From Bacteroides faecalis (GTDB taxonomy: Bacteria; Bacteroidota; Bacteroidia; Bacteroidales; Bacteroidaceae): DNA of 64,000 nt. The DNA is taken from contig NZ_BHWB01000021.1 in the NCBI RefSeq assembly GCF_003865075.1, forward strand, positions 1 to 64,000. Direction: 5' to 3'. The notes under the pieces were generated by a model, which was not told the DNA's origin, did no database searches, and saw only the letters and a program-made list of their open reading frames with translations. The translations under genes and the position numbers were made by a program. Below, piece after piece: positions 24,758 through 34,618 of the stretch; position 1 is the stretch's first letter; every line of letters starts with the position of its first letter.

Positions 24758-26905
24758 ATGAGAAAAGATTTTAAAAATATCGATATATATGCCGCATTTC
24801 AGCCTGCTAACGGTGCTGAATGGCAAAAGGCTAACGGTATTTCCGCTGACTGGAAAACACCGGAGCACATTGAAGTGAAGCCTGTTTATACAAAGGAGGA
24901 TCTTGAAGGAATGGAACATCTGGATTATGCAGCCGGACTTCCTCCTTATTTGCGTGGTCCTTATTCAGTGATGTACACTCTTCGTCCTTGGACGATCCGC
25001 CAATATGCCGGATTCTCTACAGCACAAGAATCAAATGCATTTTATCGCCGTAATCTGGCTGCCGGACAAAAAGGGTTGTCTGTTGCATTCGACTTGGCTA
25101 CTCACCGTGGCTATGATCCTGATCATGAACGTGTAGTAGGTGACGTAGGTAAGGCCGGCGTATCTATCTGTTCATTGGAAAATATGAAAGTTTTGTTCGA
25201 TGGAATTCCTTTGAGTAAGATGTCTGTTTCCATGACTATGAATGGAGCAGTGCTTCCGATTATGGCATTCTATATTAATGCCGGACTGGAGCAAGGTGCT
25301 AAATTGGAAGAAATGGCGGGTACTATCCAGAATGATATTTTGAAAGAATTTATGGTGCGTAACACTTATATTTATCCACCTGCATTCTCTATGAAGATTA
25401 TTTCTGATATTTTCGAATATACTTCTCAGAAGATGCCGAAGTTTAACTCAATCTCTATCTCTGGTTATCACATGCAAGAAGCCGGTGCTACTGCGGATAT
25501 CGAATTAGCTTATACATTGGCTGACGGTCTGGAGTATCTTCGTGCCGGAACTGCTGCGGGTATTGATATTGATGCATTTGCTCCACGTCTGTCTTTCTTC
25601 TGGGCTATCGGAACCAATCACTTTATGGAAATCGCAAAGATGCGTGCTGCACGTATGTTGTGGGCGAAGATTGTGAAACAATTTAATCCGAAGAATCCGA
25701 AATCATTGGCATTGCGTACACACTCTCAAACTTCCGGCTGGTCACTGACTGAGCAAGATCCGTTCAATAATGTAGGACGTACTTGTATCGAAGCAATGGC
25801 GGCAGCTTTAGGACATACTCAGTCTTTGCATACCAATGCATTGGATGAGGCTATTGCTCTTCCGACTGATTTTTCTGCACGTATTGCACGTAATACTCAG
25901 ATTTATATTCAGGAAGAAACTAATATCTGTAAGAATGTCGATCCATGGGGTGGTTCTTATTATGTGGAAACTTTAACAAATGAGTTGGCACATAAGGCTT
26001 GGGAGCGTATTCAGGAAGTAGAAAAACTGGGTGGTATGGCAAAAGCTATCGAAACCGGTATTCCTAAGATGCGTATCGAGGAAGCGGCTGCACGTACACA
26101 GGCCCGTATCGATAGTGGTTCTCAGACCATTGTAGGTGTGAACAAATATCGTTTGGAAAAAGAAGCTCCGATTGATATTCTTGAAATTGACAATACAGCT
26201 GTTCGTCAGGAACAAATAGAAAACCTGAAGCGTTTGAAAGAAGGACGTAATCAAGCTGAAGTAGACAAAGCATTGGCTGCTATTACCGAATGTGTGAAGA
26301 CAGGTAAAGGCAACTTGCTTGAATTGGCTGTAGAAGCAGCTCATGTGCGCGCAACTTTGGGAGAAATTTCTTATGCTTGCGAACAGATTGTAGGACGTTA
26401 TAAAGCAATAATTAGAACTATATCGGGCGTGTATTCATCAGAAAGTAAAAGTGATAGCTACTTCAAGCATGCTTGTGAGTTGGCTGATAAATTCGCAAAG
26501 AAAGAAGGTCGCAGACCTCGTATTATGATTGCAAAAATGGGACAGGACGGTCATGACCGTGGAGCCAAAGTTGTTGCAACCGGTTATGCTGACTGTGGTT
26601 TCGACGTAGATATGGGACCATTGTTCCAGACTCCGGCAGAAGCTGCACGTGAAGCTGTAGAGAATGACGTTCATGTGGTTGGTGTTTCTTCATTGGCAGC
26701 CGGACATAAGACGTTGATTCCTCAAATTATGGAAGAACTGAAAAGATTGGGTCGTGAAGATATTTTGGTGACTGCCGGTGGTGTTATTCCTGCACAGGAT
26801 TATGATTACTTGTATAAGGCAGGAGTTGTTGCCATCTTTGGGCCTGGTACTCCGGTTGCTAAATCTGCAAGTCAGGTATTAGAGATTTTGTTGGACGAAG
26901 AATAA
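24758..26905 (+). CDS. mutB: methylmalonyl-CoA mutase catalytic subunit MutB
   Basis: A 715-residue catalytic subunit. The TIM barrel for CoA substrate covers about 40-420, with YAGFSTAQESNAFYRRNL, SGYHMQEAGATADIELAYTL and RTHSQTSGWSL. The C-terminal cobalamin-binding domain (about 580-715) has DGHDRG with the axial His at residue 599, then GYADCGFDVDMGPLFQTP and TAGGVIP. All key cofactor motifs are intact. It runs succinyl-CoA to methylmalonyl-CoA in propionate fermentation, which explains the high cobalamin demand served by the nearby uptake genes. Confidence 0.97.
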   Translation: MRKDFKNIDIYAAFQPANGAEWQKANGISADWKTPEHIEVKPVYTKEDLEGMEHLDYAAGLPPYLRGPYSVMYTLRPWTIRQYAGFSTAQESNAFYRRNLAAGQKGLSVAFDLATHRGYDPDHERVVGDVGKAGVSICSLENMKVLFDGIPLSKMSVSMTMNGAVLPIMAFYINAGLEQGAKLEEMAGTIQNDILKEFMVRNTYIYPPAFSMKIISDIFEYTSQKMPKFNSISISGYHMQEAGATADIELAYTLADGLEYLRAGTAAGIDIDAFAPRLSFFWAIGTNHFMEIAKMRAARMLWAKIVKQFNPKNPKSLALRTHSQTSGWSLTEQDPFNNVGRTCIEAMAAALGHTQSLHTNALDEAIALPTDFSARIARNTQIYIQEETNICKNVDPWGGSYYVETLTNELAHKAWERIQEVEKLGGMAKAIETGIPKMRIEEAAARTQARIDSGSQTIVGVNKYRLEKEAPIDILEIDNTAVRQEQIENLKRLKEGRNQAEVDKALAAITECVKTGKGNLLELAVEAAHVRATLGEISYACEQIVGRYKAIIRTISGVYSSESKSDSYFKHACELADKFAKKEGRRPRIMIAKMGQDGHDRGAKVVATGYADCGFDVDMGPLFQTPAEAAREAVENDVHVVGVSSLAAGHKTLIPQIMEELKRLGREDILVTAGGVIPAQDYDYLYKAGVVAIFGPGTPVAKSASQVLEILLDEE

Positions 26906-26991
26906 TTGATTGTAATAGATTCAAGGAAGAGGGAATCTCAAAATTGAATTTCTAAGTTGAAAGTCTTATAGATTGATACCTCTTTATCATA

Positions 26992-27055
26992 AATAATCCC
27001 CTTATTATATTCTTTTTCATTCTTGAAATAGGGTATTAATAAGGGGATTATTGTA
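26992..27055 (+). terminator. terminator of mutAB (16-bp perfect stem)
   Basis: AATAATCCCCTTATTA (26992-27007) pairs perfectly with TAATAAGGGGATTATT (27037-27052). It is 86 bases past the mutB stop. Confidence 0.8.
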
Positions 27056-27381
27056 TCCCCAAATATAGATAGTGATGATGTTTTAAGAACGTGTATGAAT
27101 TTGGATATCCGGATATTTACAGACTCTTTTTTGACTGTTTTAGTAGTGGGTTGCCGGTTTTTTTTATTGTAAAAATATTAAGGTATTTGCTAGGGATACA
27201 GGGAATTTATTGTTTCATAACATTTCTGTCTCCATCTTCCGGTGAGTGCCCTAGTTTTGTTAGATCTAGTGTAATTACCTTGTATTTTTATCCCTTTGTG
27301 TGAGAATCTAGGAAATATAATGTACATTTGTATACTTTTAAAAAGGCTGTTGGCAAATAAACAAACAAAATATAGATTGAT
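27056..27381. other. intergenic DNA before the sensor kinase
   Basis: AT-rich, with no convincing gene. TACATTTG at 27323-27330 is a probable -7 box for the kinase gene, with a TTTG at 27295-27298 spaced slightly too far away. Confidence 0.4.
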
Positions 27382-29343
27382 ATGTCACGTTTTATAATAG
27401 TGATTTTATTTATAGGTCTGTCTCATCTGGAACTATTTTCTGCTACAGGAAAAGTTCTTGTGGTCAGTTCTTACGGTACTGACTATCAGTGGAGCAATAC
27501 GATTATGGATGCTATTGGTAATCGGCTTAAAGAAGTCTATCCCTCGATTGAGTTCAGTCGTGAATTTCTATCTTCTGAGATGCAAGACGAATCTGATACT
27601 TGGGGAAAAAAGATGAGTGTATTGTTAAGTAACTATCGGAAGAATCCACCGCGGGCTATCGTACTTGTCTCTGATGAGGCCTGGATGGGATATCAGGACG
27701 TTAATGTTGCAGAATTTGAAGATGTACCTCTTATCTTGTGCGCTGTGAAACCTCATTCTATTTCTACCAGCGATTTTGCAGCGAAAAGAGACAGCCTCAC
27801 TTTGGATGATTTTACTCCTACTATTGAAATGATGAAGCGTTATAAAGCTACTGCTGTGCTGAGAGAAATGAATACTTCAGGTTATTTGTCGCTAATGGAC
27901 AACCTGATTGCCGGGCTAAGTCGTTTTGTGTTTATTACTGATAGTCGTTTTTACGGGGTTTATACACATTTACTTCTTCAACAGGAGGCAGAACAGAGTT
28001 ATCCGCAAACTCCTGTTCAAAATATCGACGGAAGATCTATTAATACTGATTCTTTGCTCTCACTTTTGCCTACTATACCTTCTACTGCGGGAGTGTTGCT
28101 TACTTCGTGGCTGACAGGAGAATATGGGTTCGAATATTCAAAAGATTATTTGTACAGTCGGATGGAGAATAAACTGTCTACTCCGATCTTTATAACTAAT
28201 AATATCGGATTGGATAAAGAATTTTTTATTGGAGGTTATTTAAATGAAGCTTCATTTTGGGGAAATAAGGCAGCTGATCTTTTACTTGCGGTGCTTGGGG
28301 GTATGATTCCAGAAAAGATTGTACCCGAGGTTTATCACGATGACCAATGTCATATTGTGTGGAAAGTTTTTCATCATTATGGCCTCAATCCGGAAAAGCT
28401 GCCAGCCAAGGTAAAGTACTATAATGCACCTCAGGTATTTTGGATAGAATATAAATACTACATTATCGCTATGATAGGAGTATTCATGCTCTTTCTACTA
28501 TTTTATATTTATACGCTTCGGAGTAACATCAAATTACAACATGCCAAACGGCTACTGATGAAATCGATAGATGATGCTCAACAGGCCAATGATAAATTGA
28601 AGCAAGCACAAGAAGAATTGATTATTGCTCTTCGAAAAGCAGAAGAATCAGATCGGTTGAAATCCGCTTTCCTGGCAAATATGAGCCATGAGATACGTAC
28701 TCCTTTGAATGCGATTGTCGGTTTCTCAGGAGTACTCGATGAGGTAGATACAAAAGAGGAACGTGATGAGTATGTAGAACTGATTCGTCGTAATAGCGAC
28801 TTGTTATTACAGTTACTTTCTGACATTCTTGATTTATCGCGTATAGAAGCAGGGGTACTTGAATTTTCTTTCAATCAGACGGATGCTTATTATGTATGTA
28901 ATAATGTTGTTACTTCACTTGCTAGTAAGTGTAGGTCCGGCGTAGAACTTAATCTCAATGCTTCAGTTACTTCTATACCACTTACTACAGATGTCAATCG
29001 CTTAATGCAGGTGCTTATTAATTTGGTGAACAATGCTATTAAGTTTACTTCAAAAGGAAGTATTGAGGTCGGTTATTTTTCTTACGATGACGAGTTGGTT
29101 GAGTTCTATGTGAAAGATACGGGTATTGGTATTGCCACAGAAAAGCAGGCGGCTATTTTCGCGCGTTTCAATAAACTGAATAACTATGTAGAAGGAACAG
29201 GCTTGGGATTATCCATCTGCCAAACCATTGTTAGTATGCTTGGGGGGAAGATGGGAGTTGAGTCGGAAGAGGGTGTAGGTTCCCGTTTTTGGTTTAGGAT
29301 ACGGAAAATACAAACCGGTGCTAATGTTGAATCGGGAATTTAA
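27382..29343 (+). CDS. membrane sensor histidine kinase with ABC-substrate-binding-like periplasmic domain
   Basis: A 653-residue kinase. A signal peptide is followed by a periplasmic domain (about 22-345) starting KVLVVSSYGTDYQWSNTIMD, like the ABC sugar/substrate-binding sensors of Bacteroidetes. One membrane segment (IIAMIGVFMLFLLFYIYTL, about 358-378) and a coiled coil lead to HisKA, with MSHEIRTP and the phosphorylated His at 436. The HATPase domain has NLVNNAIKFT, DTGIGI and GTGLGLSIC. There is no receiver or DNA-binding domain and no response regulator beside it, so it is an orphan. The ligand is unknown. Confidence 0.9.
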   Translation: MSRFIIVILFIGLSHLELFSATGKVLVVSSYGTDYQWSNTIMDAIGNRLKEVYPSIEFSREFLSSEMQDESDTWGKKMSVLLSNYRKNPPRAIVLVSDEAWMGYQDVNVAEFEDVPLILCAVKPHSISTSDFAAKRDSLTLDDFTPTIEMMKRYKATAVLREMNTSGYLSLMDNLIAGLSRFVFITDSRFYGVYTHLLLQQEAEQSYPQTPVQNIDGRSINTDSLLSLLPTIPSTAGVLLTSWLTGEYGFEYSKDYLYSRMENKLSTPIFITNNIGLDKEFFIGGYLNEASFWGNKAADLLLAVLGGMIPEKIVPEVYHDDQCHIVWKVFHHYGLNPEKLPAKVKYYNAPQVFWIEYKYYIIAMIGVFMLFLLFYIYTLRSNIKLQHAKRLLMKSIDDAQQANDKLKQAQEELIIALRKAEESDRLKSAFLANMSHEIRTPLNAIVGFSGVLDEVDTKEERDEYVELIRRNSDLLLQLLSDILDLSRIEAGVLEFSFNQTDAYYVCNNVVTSLASKCRSGVELNLNASVTSIPLTTDVNRLMQVLINLVNNAIKFTSKGSIEVGYFSYDDELVEFYVKDTGIGIATEKQAAIFARFNKLNNYVEGTGLGLSICQTIVSMLGGKMGVESEEGVGSRFWFRIRKIQTGANVESGI

Positions 29344-29410
29344 TGTAGAATGAGGTAAGAAGAATGGCTAAAATTGCCTACCTTTGTGCGATAAACCAGA
29401 AAAATAGAGA

Positions 29411-31567
29411 ATGATAGTTTGCATAGCCGAAAAACCGTCTGTAGCGCGTGATATAGCCGATGTACTCGGTGCCCATACAAAGAAAGAAGGATATATAGAA
29501 GGAAACGGATACCAGGTGACCTGGACATTTGGGCATCTCTGTACCCTGAAAGAACCTCATGAATATACTCAGGGATGGAAGTCATGGAGCCTAAGCAGTT
29601 TGCCGATGATTCCACCTCGTTTTGGTATTAAGTTGATAGAAAATCCTACATACGAAAGACAATTTCATATTATCGAAGGATTGATGCAGAATGCAGATGA
29701 GATTATCAACTGCGGTGATGCTGGTCAGGAAGGAGAATTGATTCAGCGTTGGGTGATGCAGAAAGCGGGTGCGCGTTGTCCGGTAAAACGTTTATGGATT
29801 TCTTCATTGACAGAAGAAGCGATCCGGGAAGGATTTGCTAAACTGAAGGACCAGATGGAATTTCAGTCGTTGTATGAAGCAGGGCTATCTCGTGCGATGG
29901 GAGACTGGTTGCTGGGGATGAATGCAACTCGTCTATACACAATTAAATATGGGCAAAATAAGCAGGTACTTTCTATTGGGCGTGTGCAGACCCCAACTTT
30001 AGCGTTGATTGTCAATCGCCAGTTAGAGATTGCTAATTTCCAGCCTAAGCAATATTGGGAGCTGAAAACCGTATATCGTGATACCACTTTTTCTGCATTA
30101 ATCAGGAAGAGCGATGAAGAGATTGCTGCGGAAGAAGAAAAAAATGGTGGTAAAAAGAGAATAGAGAACCCGGGCATTGATCCTATTGCTAATCGTGAAG
30201 AAGGAGAGACATTGGTAGAACGCATCAAGGATTTACCTTTTGTAGTTACTAGTGTCGGTAAGAAGGACGGTAAAGAGTATGCACCCCGTTTGTTTGACCT
30301 GACTTCTCTTCAGGTAGAATGTAATAAAAAGTTTGCATATTCTGCCGATGAGACATTGAAATTGATTCAATCTCTTTATGAAAAGAAAGTGGCTACTTAT
30401 CCGCGCGTAGATACCACGTTCTTGAGTGATGATATTTACCCGAAGTGTCCTGGAATCTTAAAAGGCCTTCGGGATTATGAAGTGCTGACTGCTCCGTTGG
30501 CTGGTACTACATTACCAAAGTCGAAAAAGGTATTTGATAATTCAAAAGTAACTGACCACCATGCTATTATTCCAACAGGTGTTTATCCCCAGAATCTGAC
30601 TGATATGGAACGTCGTGTTTATGATTTGATAGCTCGTCGTTTCATTGCAGTATTTTATCCTGATTGTAAGATCTCCACTACTACCGTAATGGGTGAAGTG
30701 GATAAGATAGAGTTCAAGGTAACCGGTAAACAGATTTTAGAGCCGGGGTGGCGTGTTGTTTTTGCAAAGGATGTAAAAGAACCTACTGAAGAGAAAGAAG
30801 GAGAGGATGAAGGTGTACTTCCTGCTTTTGTGAAAGGAGAGAGTGGACCTCACGTTCCTGATCTGAATGAGAAATGGACTCAACCACCTAAACCTTATAC
30901 AGAGGCTACCTTGCTTCGTGCAATGGAAACTGCAGGAAAGTTGGTAGATAATGATGAATTGCGTGACGCACTGAAAGAAAATGGTATTGGTCGCCCGTCT
31001 ACACGTGCTGCTATTATTGAGACTTTGTTCAAGCGGAATTACATTCGTAAGGAAAGAAAGAACCTTATTGCTACACCTACAGGAGTGGAGTTGGTACAGT
31101 TGATTCATGAAGAATTGTTGAAGTCGGCGGAATTGACAGGTATCTGGGAAAAGAAATTACGTGAGATTGAAAAGAGAACATATGACGCCCGTCAATTTTT
31201 GGAAGAATTGAAGCAGATGGTGTCTGAAATTGTAATGAGTGTACTTTCGGATAATACGAATCGAAGGATTACTATTCAGGATGCTACTTCTCAGGCGGAA
31301 GAAAAAGAAAAGAAAGAACCTAAAAAACGGGAAAGGAAACCGAATACTTCCAAAGAAAGTAAACCTAAGAACGAGGTAAAAAGAGAGAATAAGACTTTAA
31401 TAAATGCAGAGAAAACTCCGGAATCTGCTTCGACTTTAGTTGTAGATTTGATAGTGGGACAACCATGTCCCTTGTGTGGTAAAGGCACAATTATTAAAGG
31501 AAAAACAGCCTATGGCTGTTCGGAATGGAGAAGTGGATGTACTTACCGCAAGGCTTTTGAGGCGTAA
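29411..31567 (+). CDS. topB: DNA topoisomerase III (type IA)
   Basis: A 718-residue type IA topoisomerase that passes single DNA strands and resolves recombination intermediates. The Toprim domain starts VCIAEKPSVARDIADVLGA and includes NCGDAGQEGELIQRW. The catalytic Tyr is residue 330 in ATYPRVDTTFLSDD, and the region DHHAIIPTG follows. A charged linker (about 620-675) leads to one C-terminal zinc finger with Cys 686, 689, 703 and 710. A -7 box (TACCTTTG, 29379-29386) gives it its own promoter with a short leader. The length is typical of chromosomal Bacteroides TopB. Confidence 0.95.
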   Translation: MIVCIAEKPSVARDIADVLGAHTKKEGYIEGNGYQVTWTFGHLCTLKEPHEYTQGWKSWSLSSLPMIPPRFGIKLIENPTYERQFHIIEGLMQNADEIINCGDAGQEGELIQRWVMQKAGARCPVKRLWISSLTEEAIREGFAKLKDQMEFQSLYEAGLSRAMGDWLLGMNATRLYTIKYGQNKQVLSIGRVQTPTLALIVNRQLEIANFQPKQYWELKTVYRDTTFSALIRKSDEEIAAEEEKNGGKKRIENPGIDPIANREEGETLVERIKDLPFVVTSVGKKDGKEYAPRLFDLTSLQVECNKKFAYSADETLKLIQSLYEKKVATYPRVDTTFLSDDIYPKCPGILKGLRDYEVLTAPLAGTTLPKSKKVFDNSKVTDHHAIIPTGVYPQNLTDMERRVYDLIARRFIAVFYPDCKISTTTVMGEVDKIEFKVTGKQILEPGWRVVFAKDVKEPTEEKEGEDEGVLPAFVKGESGPHVPDLNEKWTQPPKPYTEATLLRAMETAGKLVDNDELRDALKENGIGRPSTRAAIIETLFKRNYIRKERKNLIATPTGVELVQLIHEELLKSAELTGIWEKKLREIEKRTYDARQFLEELKQMVSEIVMSVLSDNTNRRITIQDATSQAEEKEKKEPKKRERKPNTSKESKPKNEVKRENKTLINAEKTPESASTLVVDLIVGQPCPLCGKGTIIKGKTAYGCSEWRSGCTYRKAFEA

Positions 31568-31611
31568 TCTTGTGATTTAGTTGTGATAAGGGCGAATCTT
31601 TTTTCTATATA

Positions 31612-31818
31612 CTAATTGTTTTCTCCCATGTCCATTATTCCACCTTCTATATAAACCATGTTCCATAATATATAGTGTATCACTTCCTTTTGTTCTTTAT
31701 TCACAGTAGGTGACTGGTTTAGCGCATTTTCTAGTATTGAAGGAATAGTATCAATGATAACTCGGTCACGTTGGCATCTATCATAAAAACGACCCCCATA
31801 CAGGTTGTTTTTGTGCAA
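31612..31818 (-). pseudogene. possible fragment of an FGE-sulfatase-type gene
   Basis: A 68-residue frame ends with WNMVYIEGGIMDMGENN. The pattern resembles the start of formylglycine-generating-enzyme (SUMF1-like) domains, which usually read MV-(Y/F)-I/V-EGG-x-F-x-MG. The frame stops right there, so at most it is a truncated remnant. It may be chance. The rest of 31568-32092 is AT-rich and shows nothing else. Confidence 0.25.
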
Positions 31819-32092
31819 TGTTTGTTAATAATGTTATTTCCAATAATAGGAACAATATCGTCAGAATTTGTTTCCTATATTTCTTTTTCTAGTATTGTAT
31901 GTTAGACGAGAAGCGATGAGAATAACTGCAAAACTAGTTCTTAAATTAATTTAATTTGCTTTTTTTGAGCTTTTATTCCATTTATGGTCAAACTACCTTT
32001 TTTTCTTTAAAATTAGTCTAACTTTTCGGTATTAATCATTGTCTAATTGTTCTCTTACAATAAGAATATCAATAATCTAAATAGATGAGAAT

Positions 32093-33151
32093 ATGAAAAA
32101 GAAGTTAGTAGGAGTGGCTCTTTTATTGGTTGCTGTCTCTTTATGGAGTGTGCAGCCTGTAGAAGCTTGTACTCGAGCAGTCTATATTGGTCCTGGCCAA
32201 ATGGTGATAACTGGTCGTACTATGGATTGGAAAGAGGATATTATGTCTAATATCTATGTGTTCCCGCGTGGAATGAAAAGGGCAGGGCATAATGAAGAGA
32301 AAACAGTAAACTGGACCTCTAAATACGGAAGTGTGATTGCTACAGGTTATGATATCGGTACTTGTGACGGTATGAATGAAAAAGGGCTGGTAGCGAGTCT
32401 TCTTTTCCTGCCGGAATCTGTTTATTCGCTTCCGGGAGATACACGTCCGGCAATGGGAATCAGTATCTGGACTCAATATGTGCTAGATAATTTTGCATCA
32501 GTACGTGAAGCAGTAGATGAATTGAAAAAAGAAACTTTTCGGATTGACGCTCCCCGTATGCCGAATAACGGACCAGAGTCTACCTTACATCTCGCTATTA
32601 CGGATGAAAGTGGTGATACGGCAATTTTGGAATATCTTGACGGTAAACTGAATATTCATGAAGGAAAAGAATATCAGGTGATGACAAACTCTCCACGTTA
32701 TGAAGACCAGTTGGCTATTAACGATTATTGGAAAGAAATAGGAGGGATACAAATGCTTCCGGGGACAAATCGTTCGAGTGACCGCTTTGTTCGTGCTTCT
32801 TTCTATATTCATGCAATTCCTCAGACTTCGGACGAGAAGATTGCAGTTCCCAGTGTATTGAGTGTGATGCGTAATGTATCGGTTCCCTTTGGTATTAATA
32901 CTCCGGATAAACCGTATATCTCCTCTACCCGTTGGCGTACAGTTTCTGACCAGAAGAATAAAGTATATTATTTTGAGTCTACTTTAACTCCAAATTTATT
33001 TTGGCTGGATTTAAAGAAAATTGATTTTAGCCCGAAAGCAGCTGTGAAGAAATTGGCATTAACACATGGTGAGATTTATGCAGGAGATGCTGTGAAAGAT
33101 TTGAAGGATAGTAATCCGTTTACCTTCCTTTTTCAAACTCCCGTAATGTAA
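32093..33151 (+). CDS. choloylglycine hydrolase-family enzyme, probable bile salt hydrolase
   Basis: A 352-residue Ntn hydrolase that cleaves the amide of conjugated bile acids, or of penicillin V in sister enzymes. The signal peptide ends QPVEA before Cys 26, which becomes the N-terminal nucleophile after processing. This is the usual Bacteroides exported form. Supporting residues are TGRTMDW (Arg and Asp of the active site), GMNEKGLVASLL, and TNSPRYEDQL with the conserved Asn. The protein would act in the periplasm. The bile salt assignment fits the gut setting and the similar gene order in B. thetaiotaomicron; the acylase alternative cannot be excluded from sequence alone. Confidence 0.88.
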   Translation: MKKKLVGVALLLVAVSLWSVQPVEACTRAVYIGPGQMVITGRTMDWKEDIMSNIYVFPRGMKRAGHNEEKTVNWTSKYGSVIATGYDIGTCDGMNEKGLVASLLFLPESVYSLPGDTRPAMGISIWTQYVLDNFASVREAVDELKKETFRIDAPRMPNNGPESTLHLAITDESGDTAILEYLDGKLNIHEGKEYQVMTNSPRYEDQLAINDYWKEIGGIQMLPGTNRSSDRFVRASFYIHAIPQTSDEKIAVPSVLSVMRNVSVPFGINTPDKPYISSTRWRTVSDQKNKVYYFESTLTPNLFWLDLKKIDFSPKAAVKKLALTHGEIYAGDAVKDLKDSNPFTFLFQTPVM

Positions 33152-33177
33152 ATGTTGATTGGATGATGGTTATTATA

Positions 33178-33229
33178 AATTAAAATGGTGGATAGACTGC
33201 GAGATGCAAGTTTATCCACCGTTTTAATT
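33178..33229. terminator. bidirectional terminator between the bile salt hydrolase and M20 genes
   Basis: AATTAAAATGGTGGATA (33178-33194) pairs with TATCCACCGTTTTAATT (33213-33229), 17 pairs with one G-U. It lies between convergent genes. Confidence 0.85.
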
Positions 33230-33259
33230 ATGATGATCATTTATATTTCAGTTATCCCA

Positions 33260-34618
33260 TTACGCATATTCCAAATGGAAGTTGATTACTGCTTCTATTC
33301 CCTTTCTGAAAATATCCAATGAGAAATTTTCATTAGGCGAATGAATCGCATCCGATTCAAGTCCAAAGCCCATTAATATAGTTTTGATTCCTAAGACTTG
33401 TTCGAACGTTGAAATAATGGGAATACTTCCACCGCGGCGTACAGCTAACGGCTTTTTACCAAATGCTATCTCGAATCCCTTTTCTGCTGCCTGATAAGCA
33501 GGAAGTGAAATAGGACAAACATATCCTTGTCCTCCATGCATCGGAGTTACCTTTATTTGTACAGTGTCAGGAGCTATACTGAGAATGTAGTCAGCAAATA
33601 ATTGAGAAATCTTATGATGATCCTGATGCGGAACCAGACGACAAGATACTTTGGCAAAAGCTTTTGAAGGGAGAACTGTTTTAGAACCTTCTCCTGTATA
33701 TCCACCCCAGATACCGCAAACATCAAATGAGGGGCGGCAACTATTACGTTCCAGTGTACTGTATCCTTTTTCTCCGAAAAGTGCTTTTACTCCGATTGCC
33801 CTTTTGTATTTATCTTCGTCAAAAGGAATATGTGCAATCATTTCTCTTTCCGCTTGTGGTACTTCTTCCACATCGTCATAAAAACCGGGAATTGTACTTC
33901 TTCCATTCTCATCCGTTATCCGGCTGATCATTTCGCAAAGTACATTTATCGGATTAGCGACTGCGCCACCAAAATGACCGGAATGTAAGTCCCGATTTGG
34001 TCCGGTCACTTCAATTTCCCAATAAGCTAATCCGCGAAGTCCTGTAGTCAATGACGGAAGTTCCGCACCTAACATACTAGTGTCCGATACCAGAATTACA
34101 TCCGCTTTCAATAACTCTTTATGCTCTTCGCAAAAAGCCTCCAGACTGGGGGAACCGATCTCTTCTTCTCCTTCAAAGATAAATTTTACATTATTCTTTA
34201 ATAATTCATTCTTTACCAGATATTCGAAAGCTTTTACCTGAATAAAAGATTGCCCTTTATCGTCGTCTGCTCCGCGTGCCCAAATATATCCATCCCGAAT
34301 TTCAGGTTCGAAAGGTTGGCTTTTCCAGAGTTCCAATGGTTCAGCAGGCATTACGTCATAATGAGCATATATCAATACGGTTTTAGCGTTTGGATCTACA
34401 ATTTTCTGACCGAAAACAATTGGATTCCCCTTCGAAGGCATTACAAGTGCTTCGTCGGCTCCGGCTTCCAAAAGAAGTTGCGCCCATCGTTCAGCACATG
34501 CAAGCATATCATCATGATGTTCCGGCAAAGCACTGATACTTGGAATACGGATGAGGCTGAATAAGTCCTCCATCATTTTCGGCTCGTTTGCAGCAATATA
34601 TTTTTGAATATTGTTCAT
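33260..34618 (-). CDS. M20-family metallo-dipeptidase
   Basis: A 452-residue zinc peptidase of the M20 family (dipeptidase/CNDP-like). Metal-binding motifs are VLIYAHYDVMPAEP near residue 83, WARGADDDKGQ near 115, EGEEEIGSPS near 150 and DTSML near 180. LHSGHFGG marks the lid or dimer domain, and DAIHSPNENF gives the last metal His. No signal peptide is seen, so it acts in the cytoplasm on dipeptides. Its ATG shares one base with the aroC stop, so the two are coupled. Confidence 0.9.
   Translation of the reverse strand: MNNIQKYIAANEPKMMEDLFSLIRIPSISALPEHHDDMLACAERWAQLLLEAGADEALVMPSKGNPIVFGQKIVDPNAKTVLIYAHYDVMPAEPLELWKSQPFEPEIRDGYIWARGADDDKGQSFIQVKAFEYLVKNELLKNNVKFIFEGEEEIGSPSLEAFCEEHKELLKADVILVSDTSMLGAELPSLTTGLRGLAYWEIEVTGPNRDLHSGHFGGAVANPINVLCEMISRITDENGRSTIPGFYDDVEEVPQAEREMIAHIPFDEDKYKRAIGVKALFGEKGYSTLERNSCRPSFDVCGIWGGYTGEGSKTVLPSKAFAKVSCRLVPHQDHHKISQLFADYILSIAPDTVQIKVTPMHGGQGYVCPISLPAYQAAEKGFEIAFGKKPLAVRRGGSIPIISTFEQVLGIKTILMGFGLESDAIHSPNENFSLDIFRKGIEAVINFHLEYA

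Noticed and set aside
27091..27303. 70-codon plus-strand frame before the sensor kinase
   Set aside because: AT-rich, Phe-rich, no start signal, lies where promoter DNA is expected.
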